Assembly (NCBI RefSeq): GCF_902488535.1
Contig: NZ_CABTWO010000003.1
Span: 62,001 to 126,000, forward strand
Length of the DNA: 64,000 nt
Origin: an uncultured Mobiluncus sp.
Lineage (GTDB): Bacteria > Actinomycetota > Actinomycetes > Actinomycetales > Actinomycetaceae
Direction: 5' to 3'
A model generated the notes under the pieces. That model was not told where the DNA came from. It made no database searches and saw nothing but the letters and a program-made list of their open reading frames with translations. Below, in pieces: positions 36,437 to 44,181 of this stretch. Positions within the stretch are counted from its first letter, which is position 1. Every line of letters begins with the position of its first letter. The translations under genes were made by a program, and so were the position numbers.

Positions 36437-37408
36437 ATGCAGCGCGTAGCAATTAACGGTTATGGAAATTTGGGACGCGGCGTCGAAAAGGCTCTGAGGC
36501 TCGCTCCGGACCTGGAGCTGGCGGTGGTGTTTACCCGCCGCGATCCCCAGTCGGTGAAAACCCTCGGCGCGCCGGTGGCCAGTGTGGATGAGATGCCCGA
36601 TTACGTCGATGACATCGACGTTTGCATCAACTGCGGCGGTTCAGCCACGGACTTGATGGAACAGGGAGTCGCGACCAGCCAGTGGTTTCACACTGTGGAT
36701 TCCTTTGACACCCACGCGCGCATTCCCGAATATTTTTCTCGCGTCGAGGCGGCGGCCCAGGCCGCGGGACATTGCGCCATCATCAGCTGCGGCTGGGATC
36801 CGGGGCTGTTTTCCATGTTGCGCGTGCTGGGGGATGCCGTTTTGCCACAAGGGCGCACCACTACGTTTTGGGGACGTGGGGTGTCACAAGGGCACTCCGA
36901 CGCGATTCGCCGTCTAGATGGGGTAGTGGACGCTCGCCAATACACCGTTCCGGTTCCCGATACCGTGGCGGCGGTGCAGGCGGGGCGTGACGGGGAACTC
37001 AGCGCTCGCCAGATGCACACCCGCGAATGTTTTGTGGTGGCCGCGCCCGGGGCGGATACCGCCCGGATTGAAGCGGAAATCAAAGCCATGCCTAACTATT
37101 TCGCGGACTATGACACGACCGTGACTTTCATCACCGCGGCGGAAATGGCGCAAAATCACAGCGGAATGCCCCATGCCGGCCAGGTTATTCGCACCGGCGC
37201 GACCTCGCCGCAGGTGCGCCAGTCCCTGACGTTCAACCTGGAACTTGATTCCAACCCTGAGTTCACCGGCTCCGTGCTGGTGGCGGCGGCGCGGGCGTGC
37301 GCCCGGAAAGCCGCGCGGGGCGAAACCGGGGCGTTCACCATGCTGGACGTGACCCTCAGCGAGTTGTCCCCGCGTGACCCCGAGCAGTTGCGCCGCGAGA
37401 TGCTGTAG
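36437..37408 (+). CDS. ddh: meso-diaminopimelate dehydrogenase
   Basis: A 323-residue NADP-dependent enzyme that makes meso-DAP in one step from tetrahydrodipicolinate, for lysine and some cell walls. The N-terminal Rossmann motif is VAINGYGNLGRGVEKAL. The substrate domain shows INCGGSATD, SCGWDPGLFSMLR, FWGRGVSQGHSDAIRR and NHSGMPHAGQVIRTG, all typical of Ddh. The ATG has a weak upstream site. It is a single-gene unit with a likely promoter at 36372-36400. Confidence 0.95.
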   Translation: MQRVAINGYGNLGRGVEKALRLAPDLELAVVFTRRDPQSVKTLGAPVASVDEMPDYVDDIDVCINCGGSATDLMEQGVATSQWFHTVDSFDTHARIPEYFSRVEAAAQAAGHCAIISCGWDPGLFSMLRVLGDAVLPQGRTTTFWGRGVSQGHSDAIRRLDGVVDARQYTVPVPDTVAAVQAGRDGELSARQMHTRECFVVAAPGADTARIEAEIKAMPNYFADYDTTVTFITAAEMAQNHSGMPHAGQVIRTGATSPQVRQSLTFNLELDSNPEFTGSVLVAAARACARKAARGETGAFTMLDVTLSELSPRDPEQLRREML

Positions 37409-37544
37409 GGGAAGTGTGCGGCGCCGACCCGCCCTTGTGCAGTGTGGTCGAGGCAAAAAACGTGGTACTTTTGTGACCGGTGTGAAACGAGTGAATTTGA
37501 AGCGGAAAAAACCGCGGAAAATTCGCGAATTGTTTGCTAACTCG

Positions 37545-37573
37545 CTGACAAATGCGCTAAATTTGCGTAGTCT
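37545..37573 (+). promoter_or_regulatory. promoter of the HU gene
   Basis: CTGACA (37545-37550), exactly 17 bp, then TAGTCT (37568-37573) gives a sigma-70-type promoter about 50 bases upstream of the HU start. Confidence 0.6.
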
Positions 37574-37626
37574 CTAATGGAGGATTTCACCAAAGTGAAA
37601 TCGACGATCTATCCGAAAGGAATCAC

Positions 37627-37911
37627 ATGTCTGTGAATCGTACTGAACTTGTTGCTGAGATTGCTAAGAAGGCCGGCCTGTCCAAGACCGAAGCTGACGG
37701 TGCTCTGTCCGCCTTCCAGGAAATCCTGATTGACTCCCTTAAGAAGGGCGAAACTGTCAAGGTCACCGGTCTGATGAACGTGGAGCGCGTGTCTCGTGCT
37801 GCCCGCACCGGCCGCAACCCCCGCACCGGCGAAGAAATCAAGATCCCCGCTGGCTACGGCGTTAAGATTTCTGCTGGCTCCACCCTTAAGAAGGCTGTGT
37901 CCAACAAGTAA
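37627..37911 (+). CDS. hup: DNA-binding protein HU
   Basis: A 94-residue HU-type nucleoid protein of standard length. It has the N-terminal helical dimer region (NRTELVAEIAKKAGLSK) and the beta-arm signature RTGRNPRTGEEIKIPA. It lacks the long Lys/Ala-rich tail of mycobacterial HU. AAAGGAAT lies just upstream and codon use is that of a highly expressed gene. It has its own promoter and terminator. Confidence 0.97.
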   Translation: MSVNRTELVAEIAKKAGLSKTEADGALSAFQEILIDSLKKGETVKVTGLMNVERVSRAARTGRNPRTGEEIKIPAGYGVKISAGSTLKKAVSNK

Positions 37912-37931
37912 TCGAATCATTTCGTACGAAG

Positions 37932-37963
37932 CGGCCGCCCCAGTGGCGGCCGGCTTTGTTTTT
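37932..37963 (+). terminator. rho-independent terminator after hup
   Basis: A perfect 8-bp stem CGGCCGCC/GGCGGCCG with a 5-base loop is followed by GCTTTGTTTTT, 20 bases after the hup stop. Confidence 0.88.
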
Positions 37964-38032
37964 AGCGCGATGACTCGGGCCGGTCCGCTCCCCGCAACAG
38001 CTCAGGCTTGCCAGGGCGGTTACAATGGTCGT

Positions 38033-38341
38033 ATGAGCGAAACAACTGCGGGCCAACCCCTGACTCAAGGCGGCACGGCGGTGCTGGAACGCACCGAAAC
38101 CGAGCTGAAACGCAACCCCGGCGACAACGAACGTTACGCCCACTACGTGCGCAAAGACAGGATTACCGCCTCAGCGGTGACCGGGCAGGCCGTCATCGCC
38201 CTGTGCGGTAAAGTCTGGGTGCCGATGCGTGACCCCAAGAATTTCCCGATTTGCCCGGCGTGCAAAGAAATCATGAAGTCCATGAACGGGGACCACAACG
38301 GCCAACCCGGCTGGCCTTTCTTTGGCGGCTCTGACAGTTAG
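38033..38341 (+). CDS. DUF3039 protein
   Basis: A 102-residue actinobacterial protein of the DUF3039 family. The core includes ERYAHYVRKDRI, ALCGKVWVPMRDPKNFPICPACKEI with three cysteines that may bind zinc, and a C-terminal GWPFF. The ATG at 38033 is chosen because TACAAT lies six bases before it, so the mRNA is probably leaderless. The open frame upstream overlaps the hup terminator and is not real. Its stop overlaps the convergent pncB stop region by 4 bp. Function unknown. Confidence 0.85.
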   Translation: MSETTAGQPLTQGGTAVLERTETELKRNPGDNERYAHYVRKDRITASAVTGQAVIALCGKVWVPMRDPKNFPICPACKEIMKSMNGDHNGQPGWPFFGGSDS

Positions 38342-39675
38342 AGATCCACGTATTCCGTGGGGATAGCCACTTCGCCCTCGCTCAGGCGCCACGCCTGATA
38401 AGGCAGCTCGTTACGGCTTTCGATGTGGCGCTGCTGGGCGCGCTGCAGGGCCTCGGGGCCCATCCAAGTTTTGTCGATAGTCCCGCCGACCACGAAGTCC
38501 TGTTGCAGCGGGCGGGCCTCGCGGCTCGCGAAGTATTCCGTGGCGGCCTCTCGGTTCGGGGCCGTCACCAGCAGTTCGGCCGTGGCGGTGTGATCCTCGA
38601 TGGCGCGTCCCGCCCACTTCAGTCCGCCCCGAGTCGATTTTTCAACCGAGCGTTTCGCCACCGGTTCCAAGTTTCCGTTCGCGTCCTCGCGGGCGACCAG
38701 CTTGTAAACCAGGGAGGCGGTCGGAATCCCCGAACCGGTCACCAGTCGCGTGCCCACCCCGTAGGAATCAACCGGCGCCGCCCCCAAACCGGCAATAGCG
38801 TATTCGTCCAGGTCGTTGGTCACCGTAATCTTGGTGGAAGTTGCCCCCAAGTCGTCCAGCTGCTGGCGGACCTTGAAAGCGCCTGCCACCAGGTCGCCCG
38901 AATCCAAACGGACCGCGCCCAGTTCCCCGCCGGCGGCTCGGGCAATCCGCACCGCTTTTTCAACCGCTGCGGACACGTCGTAGGTGTCTACCAGCAGCGT
39001 TGTGCCCGGCCCCATCGACTCAATCTGAGCGGTGAAAGCGGCTTCTTCGTCCTCGAACAGCAGGGTAAAGGCGTGGGCGGCGGTGCCGATAGCGCGAATC
39101 CCGTAACGCTTGCCGGCCTCCAAAACAGAAGTACCTTGAAAACCACCGATTTGCGCGGCACGAGCCGCGGAAACAGCTGCCCGCTCATGCACCCGGCGCG
39201 CCCCCATATCCATACAGGGCCGGCCGTGAGCGGCGATGGTCATCCGGGACGCTGCTGACGCGACCGCGCAGTCGAAGTTCAAAATCGACAGCAGGTAGGT
39301 TTCCAACAGGCAAGCTTCGGCAAAAGTCCCGCGCACCGTCAAGATCGGTGAATTCACCATGAAAACTTCGCCCTCGGGATAGCCGAAAATGTCGCCGGAA
39401 AACTCGTAATTCTCCAGGAACTTGATTGTATTCGGCCCGACGATTTTGTGATCCAACAGGTACTTCAGCTGGGAGTCGTCGAAACGAAATCGCTTCAGCC
39501 CCTCCAAAATCCGCGCGACTCCGGCCATCACCAGGAATCGCCGGGAGGCGGGAAACCGCCGGGTGAAAATCTCGAACACGCATTGGCGCTGCCCCATCCC
39601 GTGTTCCAAAGCGGAGTCAACCATGGTCAGCTCGTACATATCGGTCAGCAAGGAAGTCGTTTCGCGCGTATTCAT
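38338..39675 (-). CDS. pncB: nicotinate phosphoribosyltransferase
   Basis: A 445-residue enzyme that converts nicotinate and PRPP to nicotinate mononucleotide for NAD salvage. Recognisable segments are LLTDMYELTMVDSALEHGM at the start, GFQGTSVLEAGKRYGIRAIGTAAHAF, LLVDTYDVSAAVEKA, VRLDSGDL and SYGVGTRLVTGSG, as in the actinobacterial family. TATAGT ends seven bases before the ATG and no Shine-Dalgarno is seen, so the mRNA is likely leaderless. Confidence 0.95.
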   Translation of the reverse strand: MNTRETTSLLTDMYELTMVDSALEHGMGQRQCVFEIFTRRFPASRRFLVMAGVARILEGLKRFRFDDSQLKYLLDHKIVGPNTIKFLENYEFSGDIFGYPEGEVFMVNSPILTVRGTFAEACLLETYLLSILNFDCAVASAASRMTIAAHGRPCMDMGARRVHERAAVSAARAAQIGGFQGTSVLEAGKRYGIRAIGTAAHAFTLLFEDEEAAFTAQIESMGPGTTLLVDTYDVSAAVEKAVRIARAAGGELGAVRLDSGDLVAGAFKVRQQLDDLGATSTKITVTNDLDEYAIAGLGAAPVDSYGVGTRLVTGSGIPTASLVYKLVAREDANGNLEPVAKRSVEKSTRGGLKWAGRAIEDHTATAELLVTAPNREAATEYFASREARPLQQDFVVGGTIDKTWMGPEALQRAQQRHIESRNELPYQAWRLSEGEVAIPTEYVDL

Positions 39676-39817
39676 AGGTATAACTATAGTCGCGCCCGCC
39701 GGCTTTTCCGTTTTCGCTCGAAGGCTCCCCGTCCCTCAGCGCGTTTGCCTGCCGCACGAGCGGGGTTCAGCCAGATCTGGTTCATCTCGGCGCGGCGAGA
39801 GCCGGTAACATAAAGCT

Positions 39818-39958
39818 ATGAGCAACGCTTCTCGTAAAAACGTAGTTCCCCGCGTGTCTAATGCGCACAAGCTCGGCAGCGGCCGGGTGACTAGGGTCGT
39901 TGTCGCCCTCCTGGTGGTGCTGCTCCTGGCCGGTCTGGTCGGTTTGCTGGTGCTCTGA
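39818..39958 (+). CDS. 46-residue single-helix membrane peptide
   Basis: A short frame of 46 residues. The basic N-terminus (SRKNVVPRVSNAHKLGSGR) is followed by one very hydrophobic helix (about 26-46) made of Val, Leu and Gly, running to the stop. TAACAT lies six bases before the ATG, fitting a leaderless promoter like those of its neighbours. It sits between pncB and clpS in a spot where a small membrane protein is plausible. The family is unknown. Confidence 0.5.
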   Translation: MSNASRKNVVPRVSNAHKLGSGRVTRVVVALLVVLLLAGLVGLLVL

Positions 39959-40030
39959 GACCAGCCCCGGCTTTCTGCTTTGGGGCGCGGTAATCCTGCG
40001 CGCCTGGGGGAAAACCTTTAACCTTAAAAC

Positions 40031-40333
40031 GTGAGTATTGTCGAACCCGGTACCGAGTATGCTCCGTCCCCGGTCGCCCAGCTGGACCGGGTACTTCCCG
40101 GCCAGTGGAACACGGTGGTGTGGAACGACGCCGTGAACCTGATGAGCTATGTGACGTGGGTGTTTAAGACCTATTTCGGGTACTCTCACGAGCGCGCTGA
40201 GCGGCTGATGAAAGAAGTTCACTTTAACGGTCGGGCGGTAGTTAGCGCCGGAACTCGTGAACAGATGGAGGCCGACGTGTTGGCGATGAGCGAATACGGA
40301 CTGTGGGCGACGCTCGAACAGGAAGCCGATTGA
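40031..40333 (+). CDS. clpS: ATP-dependent Clp protease adaptor ClpS
   Basis: A 100-residue adaptor that delivers N-degron substrates to ClpAP/ClpCP. The binding-pocket segment WNDAVNLMSYVTWVFKTYFG and the following helix SHERAERLMKEVHFNGRAVV are typical. The N-terminus is a short flexible tail. The start is GTG with TAACCT six bases before it and no ribosome site, so it may be leaderless. It is followed 15 bases later by DUF2017 and then murI, the conserved actinobacterial order. Confidence 0.95.
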   Translation: MSIVEPGTEYAPSPVAQLDRVLPGQWNTVVWNDAVNLMSYVTWVFKTYFGYSHERAERLMKEVHFNGRAVVSAGTREQMEADVLAMSEYGLWATLEQEAD

Positions 40334-40348
40334 GGGGAGCCGGAAACG

Positions 40349-41167
40349 ATGCATGCATTTGCAGCGCTGAGCGCGCCTTCAGAAGGGTGGTTCAGCAGGG
40401 TTGAGCCGCATGAGGCGGTCTTGCTGGCGGGTATTTTCGAGGAACTGGCTGATGCCATGGAGGCCGAAGAAAAACGCGATGTCCTGGACATGATGGGGGT
40501 GGACCTCGATCCGAACTCCCCGAAAGAACACACCCTCATGTTTGAGAAGCTGTTGGGGGTGGACACGGTTTCTTCCATCACTGCCCGCCGTGAGATGCAC
40601 AGCGGGGGCGAGGACTCGGAGGCGGAAACCGACCCTGAACAGCCCCGCGAACACACTTCTGAATCCGTCCAGCGGGGAAATACCGGCTTTGAACCGAACT
40701 CCCGGGGTATGACCGACGACCAAACCTTGGCGGCGCTGGATTTTGACCCCCTGGGGCCGCGTCCGTGCCCGGCGAACCCTTTCATCGCGGCTATCTTGCG
40801 ACCGATGAGCCAAGACCCGGAAGAGGCGGCGGAACTGCGCGCCTTGACCACCCCGGACTTGGCGGCAAAGAAGGCCGCCTCGATGCGAGTCGTCGCCGAA
40901 AGTCTGCGGTGGGCCGCGAACGGCAACGGTGCCGTGGTGGTGAAACCGCAGACGTTGAAAGTGTGGGTTACCGCCATCAACGATGCGCGACTGGCGCTGG
41001 GGTGGTCCTTGGATATCGATAACGACACCAGGGCCGAAGAGGTCGAGATGATGGCTGAGTCCGACCCGGAGGCCGGGGTTTACACGGCTTACGAAATCAC
41101 CATCGCCAGCATCTATAATGCTTTGTCATGGTGGCTAGAAACGCTGATGCTAGCTGTGGATGGCTGA
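40349..41167 (+). CDS. DUF2017 protein
   Basis: A 272-residue acidic, mostly helical protein matching DUF2017, which follows clpS in most actinobacteria. The middle (about 80-130) is a low-complexity Glu/Asp/Pro/Ser-rich stretch. The C-terminal helix EIYSIYNALSWWLETL-like segment is typical. GGGGAGCC lies upstream of the ATG. It probably acts with ClpS or in Clp-linked control, from gene order alone; no enzymatic motif is seen. Confidence 0.8.
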   Translation: MHAFAALSAPSEGWFSRVEPHEAVLLAGIFEELADAMEAEEKRDVLDMMGVDLDPNSPKEHTLMFEKLLGVDTVSSITARREMHSGGEDSEAETDPEQPREHTSESVQRGNTGFEPNSRGMTDDQTLAALDFDPLGPRPCPANPFIAAILRPMSQDPEEAAELRALTTPDLAAKKAASMRVVAESLRWAANGNGAVVVKPQTLKVWVTAINDARLALGWSLDIDNDTRAEEVEMMAESDPEAGVYTAYEITIASIYNALSWWLETLMLAVDG

Positions 41168-41185
41168 AACGTAAAGGATTTGAGA

Positions 41186-41995
41186 GTGAATAACGCACCC
41201 ATTGGGATTTTTGATTCCGGGCTGGGCGGACTGACCGTGGCTCGTTCCATCATCGACCAGTTGCCCGGAGAATCGGTGATTTATATCGGGGACACCGCCA
41301 ACAGCCCCTACGGCACCAAACCTGTCGAGAAAGTCAAGGAACTGTCCTTGAACGTAATGGACAAACTGGTGGAGCGCGGAGTAAAGATGCTGGTCATCGC
41401 CTGTAACACGGCGTCGGCGACGGCGGTGTTTGCGGCGCGTTCAAAGTATGACGCCCTGGGGATTCCCGTCCTGGAGGTTATTTCGCCCGCCGTGCATCGC
41501 GCCGTGTCCGCCACGCGAAACGGACACATTGGCGTCATCGCCACCCACACCACTATTGAAACCGAAACTTATCAGCGCGCCCTGCACGCTTACCAGCAGG
41601 TCCAGGTCAGCGCGAAAGCTTGCCCGGCATTCGTGGACTTTGTGGAACGCGGTATCACCTCGGGGCCAGAACTGTTGGCCGTGGCGCGGGAATACCTGGA
41701 ACCGGTGCGTGCCGACGGGGTGGACACCCTGGTGTTGGGCTGCACCCACTATCCGCTGCTCTCCGGTGTCATCAGCTACGTTATGGGTCCGGAGGTGACC
41801 CTGGTTTCCTCGGCGGAAGAAACCGCACACGACGTCTATCGTCAGCTGTTGGACAAGGACTGGTTGCACGCTGAGGACGGCGCGGGCACGCCGAACCCCC
41901 GCTACCAGTTCCTGGCAACGGGGGACACGCAAACCTTCACGCGGCTGGCTCGCAGGTTCTTGGGACCGGAGGTCACTGCGGTTGAGCGCGTGTGA
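41186..41995 (+). CDS. murI: glutamate racemase
   Basis: A 269-residue cofactor-independent racemase that makes D-glutamate for peptidoglycan. The two catalytic cysteines are in VIACNTASA and LGCTHYPLL, and the N-terminal IGIFDSGLGGLTVAR is intact. I chose GTG 41186 because AAAGGA lies seven bases upstream; the TTG at 41180 is almost on top of that site. It is third in the clpS-DUF2017-murI operon. Confidence 0.95.
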   Translation: MNNAPIGIFDSGLGGLTVARSIIDQLPGESVIYIGDTANSPYGTKPVEKVKELSLNVMDKLVERGVKMLVIACNTASATAVFAARSKYDALGIPVLEVISPAVHRAVSATRNGHIGVIATHTTIETETYQRALHAYQQVQVSAKACPAFVDFVERGITSGPELLAVAREYLEPVRADGVDTLVLGCTHYPLLSGVISYVMGPEVTLVSSAEETAHDVYRQLLDKDWLHAEDGAGTPNPRYQFLATGDTQTFTRLARRFLGPEVTAVERV

Positions 41996-42013
41996 GAATG
42001 AGATTACTGACCC

Positions 42014-42178
42014 TTAGGCGTAAACGTCGAGGCCGCCTTGCGGGTTCATGACCTTTAGCGCCGCGGCTGCCGTGGCAGCTTTCGTCGCGGTGGCTGTCTG
42101 AGCGGCGACCGCGTTTACCATCAGGGCTTTCATCGTTTCTGCGTCCATAATCGGCGCAGCACCTGAAATCGGGTTCAT
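42014..42178 (-). CDS. 54-residue protein, YjfB-like, with C-terminal LDV motif
   Basis: A 54-residue Ala/Met/Thr-rich protein (begins MNPISGAAPIMDAETMKALM) with helical character and the C-terminal end NPQGGLDVYA. GGAAAGGA precedes the ATG at 42178. It is 35 bases after the 89-residue gene on the same strand, so both are probably co-transcribed. Small size, Ala-rich helix and a Gly-X-(I/L)-D-(I/V) tail resemble the YjfB putative-motility family of flagellated bacteria. That match is from memory and weak. A RiPP-type precursor is an alternative. Confidence 0.55.
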   Translation of the reverse strand: MNPISGAAPIMDAETMKALMVNAVAAQTATATKAATAAAALKVMNPQGGLDVYA

Positions 42179-42213
42179 GGCTCCATCCTTTCCTTAGTAA
42201 CTCGGATTAACCG

Positions 42214-42483
42214 TCACAGCATGACATCGAGGTGTGAATTCGATGACTTGTAGGTGTGGGGCAAATCCGCGTGGGTCGGTTGCGAGGGGCCAACAACGGG
42301 CTTGAACTCGGCAACATTGCCGTTCAACGCACCGTGAGTGCCAGTAGCCGCGGCCTCGGTTTTCGAGGTGTTCGAGATGGGCTCCGGCTTGTCTGCTTTC
42401 GCGCTCGGCTCCGGGGCAGGACGCGTGAAAGCCTGATTAGTCAATGCGGGGTTTAGAGCCCCGATTACATCAGTCGAAAGCAT
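42214..42483 (-). CDS. 89-residue small protein with C-terminal LDV motif
   Basis: An 89-residue soluble protein. A short hydrophobic start (MLSTDVIGALNPALTNQAF) is followed by a Pro/Ala/Lys/Ser/Thr-rich, probably disordered middle (about 22-75) and the end SNSHLDVML. There is a strong AGGAGG six bases before the ATG, and two abutting perfect hairpins in the leader. The downstream 54-residue product ends in a similar LDV motif. No known family is recognised. The strong ribosome site and structured leader argue for high expression. Confidence 0.6.
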   Translation of the reverse strand: MLSTDVIGALNPALTNQAFTRPAPEPSAKADKPEPISNTSKTEAAATGTHGALNGNVAEFKPVVGPSQPTHADLPHTYKSSNSHLDVML

Positions 42484-42503
42484 AATTTCCTCCTGAAACT
42501 CTG

Positions 42504-42544
42504 GCGAAGTTTAAACAACTTCGCGAGGGCAATCCTTTGCCCTC
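42504..42544 (-). promoter_or_regulatory. two abutting perfect hairpins in small-protein leader
   Basis: Read on the minus strand, GAGGGCAA-AGGA-TTGCCCTC (42544-42525) is followed with no gap by GCGAAGTT-GTTTA-AACTTCGC (42524-42504), and then by the AGGAGG ribosome site. Each has a perfect 8-bp stem. They could stabilise the mRNA, attenuate it, or bind a protein. Upstream, near 42611-42639, CAAAGTCT and AAGGATAA weakly resemble a flagellar-sigma promoter with 13-bp spacing. Confidence 0.55.
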
Positions 42545-42703
42545 ACTATTTATTGTGCCATCTCGCCCTGCCAAAGACCAGACTTCGGGGGAAAATCAAA
42601 GGAAAATTCGTTATCCTTACAGGCGATTTACAGACTTTGTCAGGACAATTGGGGTGCTTTTCGTTGCTGACTTTCGTGCCTGGCGCCCATTCGAGCGGCG
42701 CTG

Positions 42704-43399
42704 TTACCGGGTGAGCCGGGTGCGAATCCCCAGTATGGCTTCGAGCTGCGGAGCTATCTGAATGAAAGCTTTGGCGCGGTGCGAAATCGCGTTCTTGGCG
42801 TCATTGCTGAGTTCACCATTGGTGACCTTTTGACCGTCCGCGATAAAAATCGGGTCGTATCCGAAACCGTTGTTGCCTTTCGGCTTGCGCACCAAGCGTC
42901 CGCCCATAACCCCGTTTCCCAGGTATGTTCCACCTCCCGGGACCAGCAGCACCGCGGCACAGATGAAAGCCGCCGTGCGGTAGGAATCGTCCATGTCCTG
43001 CAGCTGGTTCAACAAAAGTTCCAGGTTGGCTCGGTCATCCCCGTGATGTCCGCACCACCGAGCCGAGAAAATTCCGGGGGCACCGCCCAAGATGTCTACG
43101 CTCAAACCGGAATCGTCAGCCAGAATCGGCACGTCCACCAAATTGGCCAGGGCGCGCGCCTTAATCAGGGCGTTAGCGGAAAACGAGGTACCGTCCTCGC
43201 GAGGCTCAGGAGCCCCCAACGTGCCCGCGGCGACAATCCCTCCCGGGCGCAGGCTCGGCACCAAGGGACGCAAAATCTCTTCAACTTCCTGAATCTTGTG
43301 GGCATTGCCCGTCGCCATCACCACCTGCGCCTCCGGCGGCAGTTCCAGTTTCTGAGCGTCCTTATCACGCAAATCCGGTACAGAAGTCAAAATACTCAC
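42704..43399 (-). CDS. rdgB: XTP/dITP diphosphatase (RdgB/HAM1)
   Basis: A 231-residue nucleotide-sanitising pyrophosphatase that removes dITP, XTP and similar non-canonical nucleotides. It has MATGNAHKIQEVEEIL, LADDSGLSVDIL and C-terminal SHRAKAF, and GFGYDPIF is present. The GTG at 43399 overlaps the rph stop (GTGA), the usual coupled rph-rdgB arrangement; a longer frame extends 28 codons into rph but is not needed. Confidence 0.95.
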   Translation of the reverse strand: MSILTSVPDLRDKDAQKLELPPEAQVVMATGNAHKIQEVEEILRPLVPSLRPGGIVAAGTLGAPEPREDGTSFSANALIKARALANLVDVPILADDSGLSVDILGGAPGIFSARWCGHHGDDRANLELLLNQLQDMDDSYRTAAFICAAVLLVPGGGTYLGNGVMGGRLVRKPKGNNGFGYDPIFIADGQKVTNGELSNDAKNAISHRAKAFIQIAPQLEAILGIRTRLTR

Positions 43400-44169
43400 G
43401 CAATTACTCCATCTTTTAGTGTCAACACCGCTCCGGGCGCACTGTCTACCGCCGCACGCTGCAGCCGAGTCAAATCGCGACACCCGGCCTGAGCCAGGTC
43501 CAGCAAAGCGTCCAGCTCGGCGCGGCTAAACGGCGCGCCTTCCGCGGTTCCCTGCACCTCCACCAGACTTCCTGAGCCGGTCATCACCACGTTCATGTCG
43601 GTTTCGGCACGAGAATCTTCCTCGTAGGGCAGATCCAGGCGGGGAGTGGAATCGATGATGCCCACCGAAATGGCGCAAACCGAGTCGCGCGTCGGATTGC
43701 CAGGAATAAAACCGCTGTCCTTACCCACGGCGATGGCGCGCTGTAGCGCAATCCAAGCCCCGGTAATCGAGGCGGTGCGAGTGCCCCCATCGGCCTGCAA
43801 AACGTCGCAGTCTATCGCAATCGTGTTTTCACCCAGCGCGGCGTAATCCACTGAGGCGCGCAGCGCCCGTCCAATGAGCCGGGAAATCTCTGAGGTGCGC
43901 CCGCTGATTTTCCCCTTCACGGACTCGCGGGTATTGCGGGTATCGGTTGCGCGGGGCAACATGGCGTACTCAGCCGTGACCCAGCCCAAGCCGGAGTCCT
44001 TGCGCCACCGGGGAACCCCCTCAGTCAGGCTGGCCGAACACAGCACCCGGGTGTTCCCGCAAGACACCAACACGCAGCCTTCTGGGGCGCTGACCCAATC
44101 CATATGTAAAGTCACTTCGCGGAGCTGGTCCGCCCGACGGCCGTCCGCTCGCTCAATCTTTTCTGTCAT
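43396..44169 (-). CDS. rph: ribonuclease PH
   Basis: A 257-residue phosphorolytic 3'-5' exoribonuclease that trims tRNA 3' ends. Conserved segments include RADGRRADQLREV, GCVLVSCGNTRVLC, SVKGKISGRTSEISRLIGRALRA (RNA/phosphate binding), DCDVLQADGGTRTASITGA and a C-terminal VEVQGTAEGAPF. Length is standard. It overlaps rdgB by GTGA and shares a gene block with the YlbL-like protease 12 bases upstream on the same strand. Confidence 0.96.
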   Translation of the reverse strand: MTEKIERADGRRADQLREVTLHMDWVSAPEGCVLVSCGNTRVLCSASLTEGVPRWRKDSGLGWVTAEYAMLPRATDTRNTRESVKGKISGRTSEISRLIGRALRASVDYAALGENTIAIDCDVLQADGGTRTASITGAWIALQRAIAVGKDSGFIPGNPTRDSVCAISVGIIDSTPRLDLPYEEDSRAETDMNVVMTGSGSLVEVQGTAEGAPFSRAELDALLDLAQAGCRDLTRLQRAAVDSAPGAVLTLKDGVIA

Positions 44170-44181
44170 ATTCTCAGTCTA

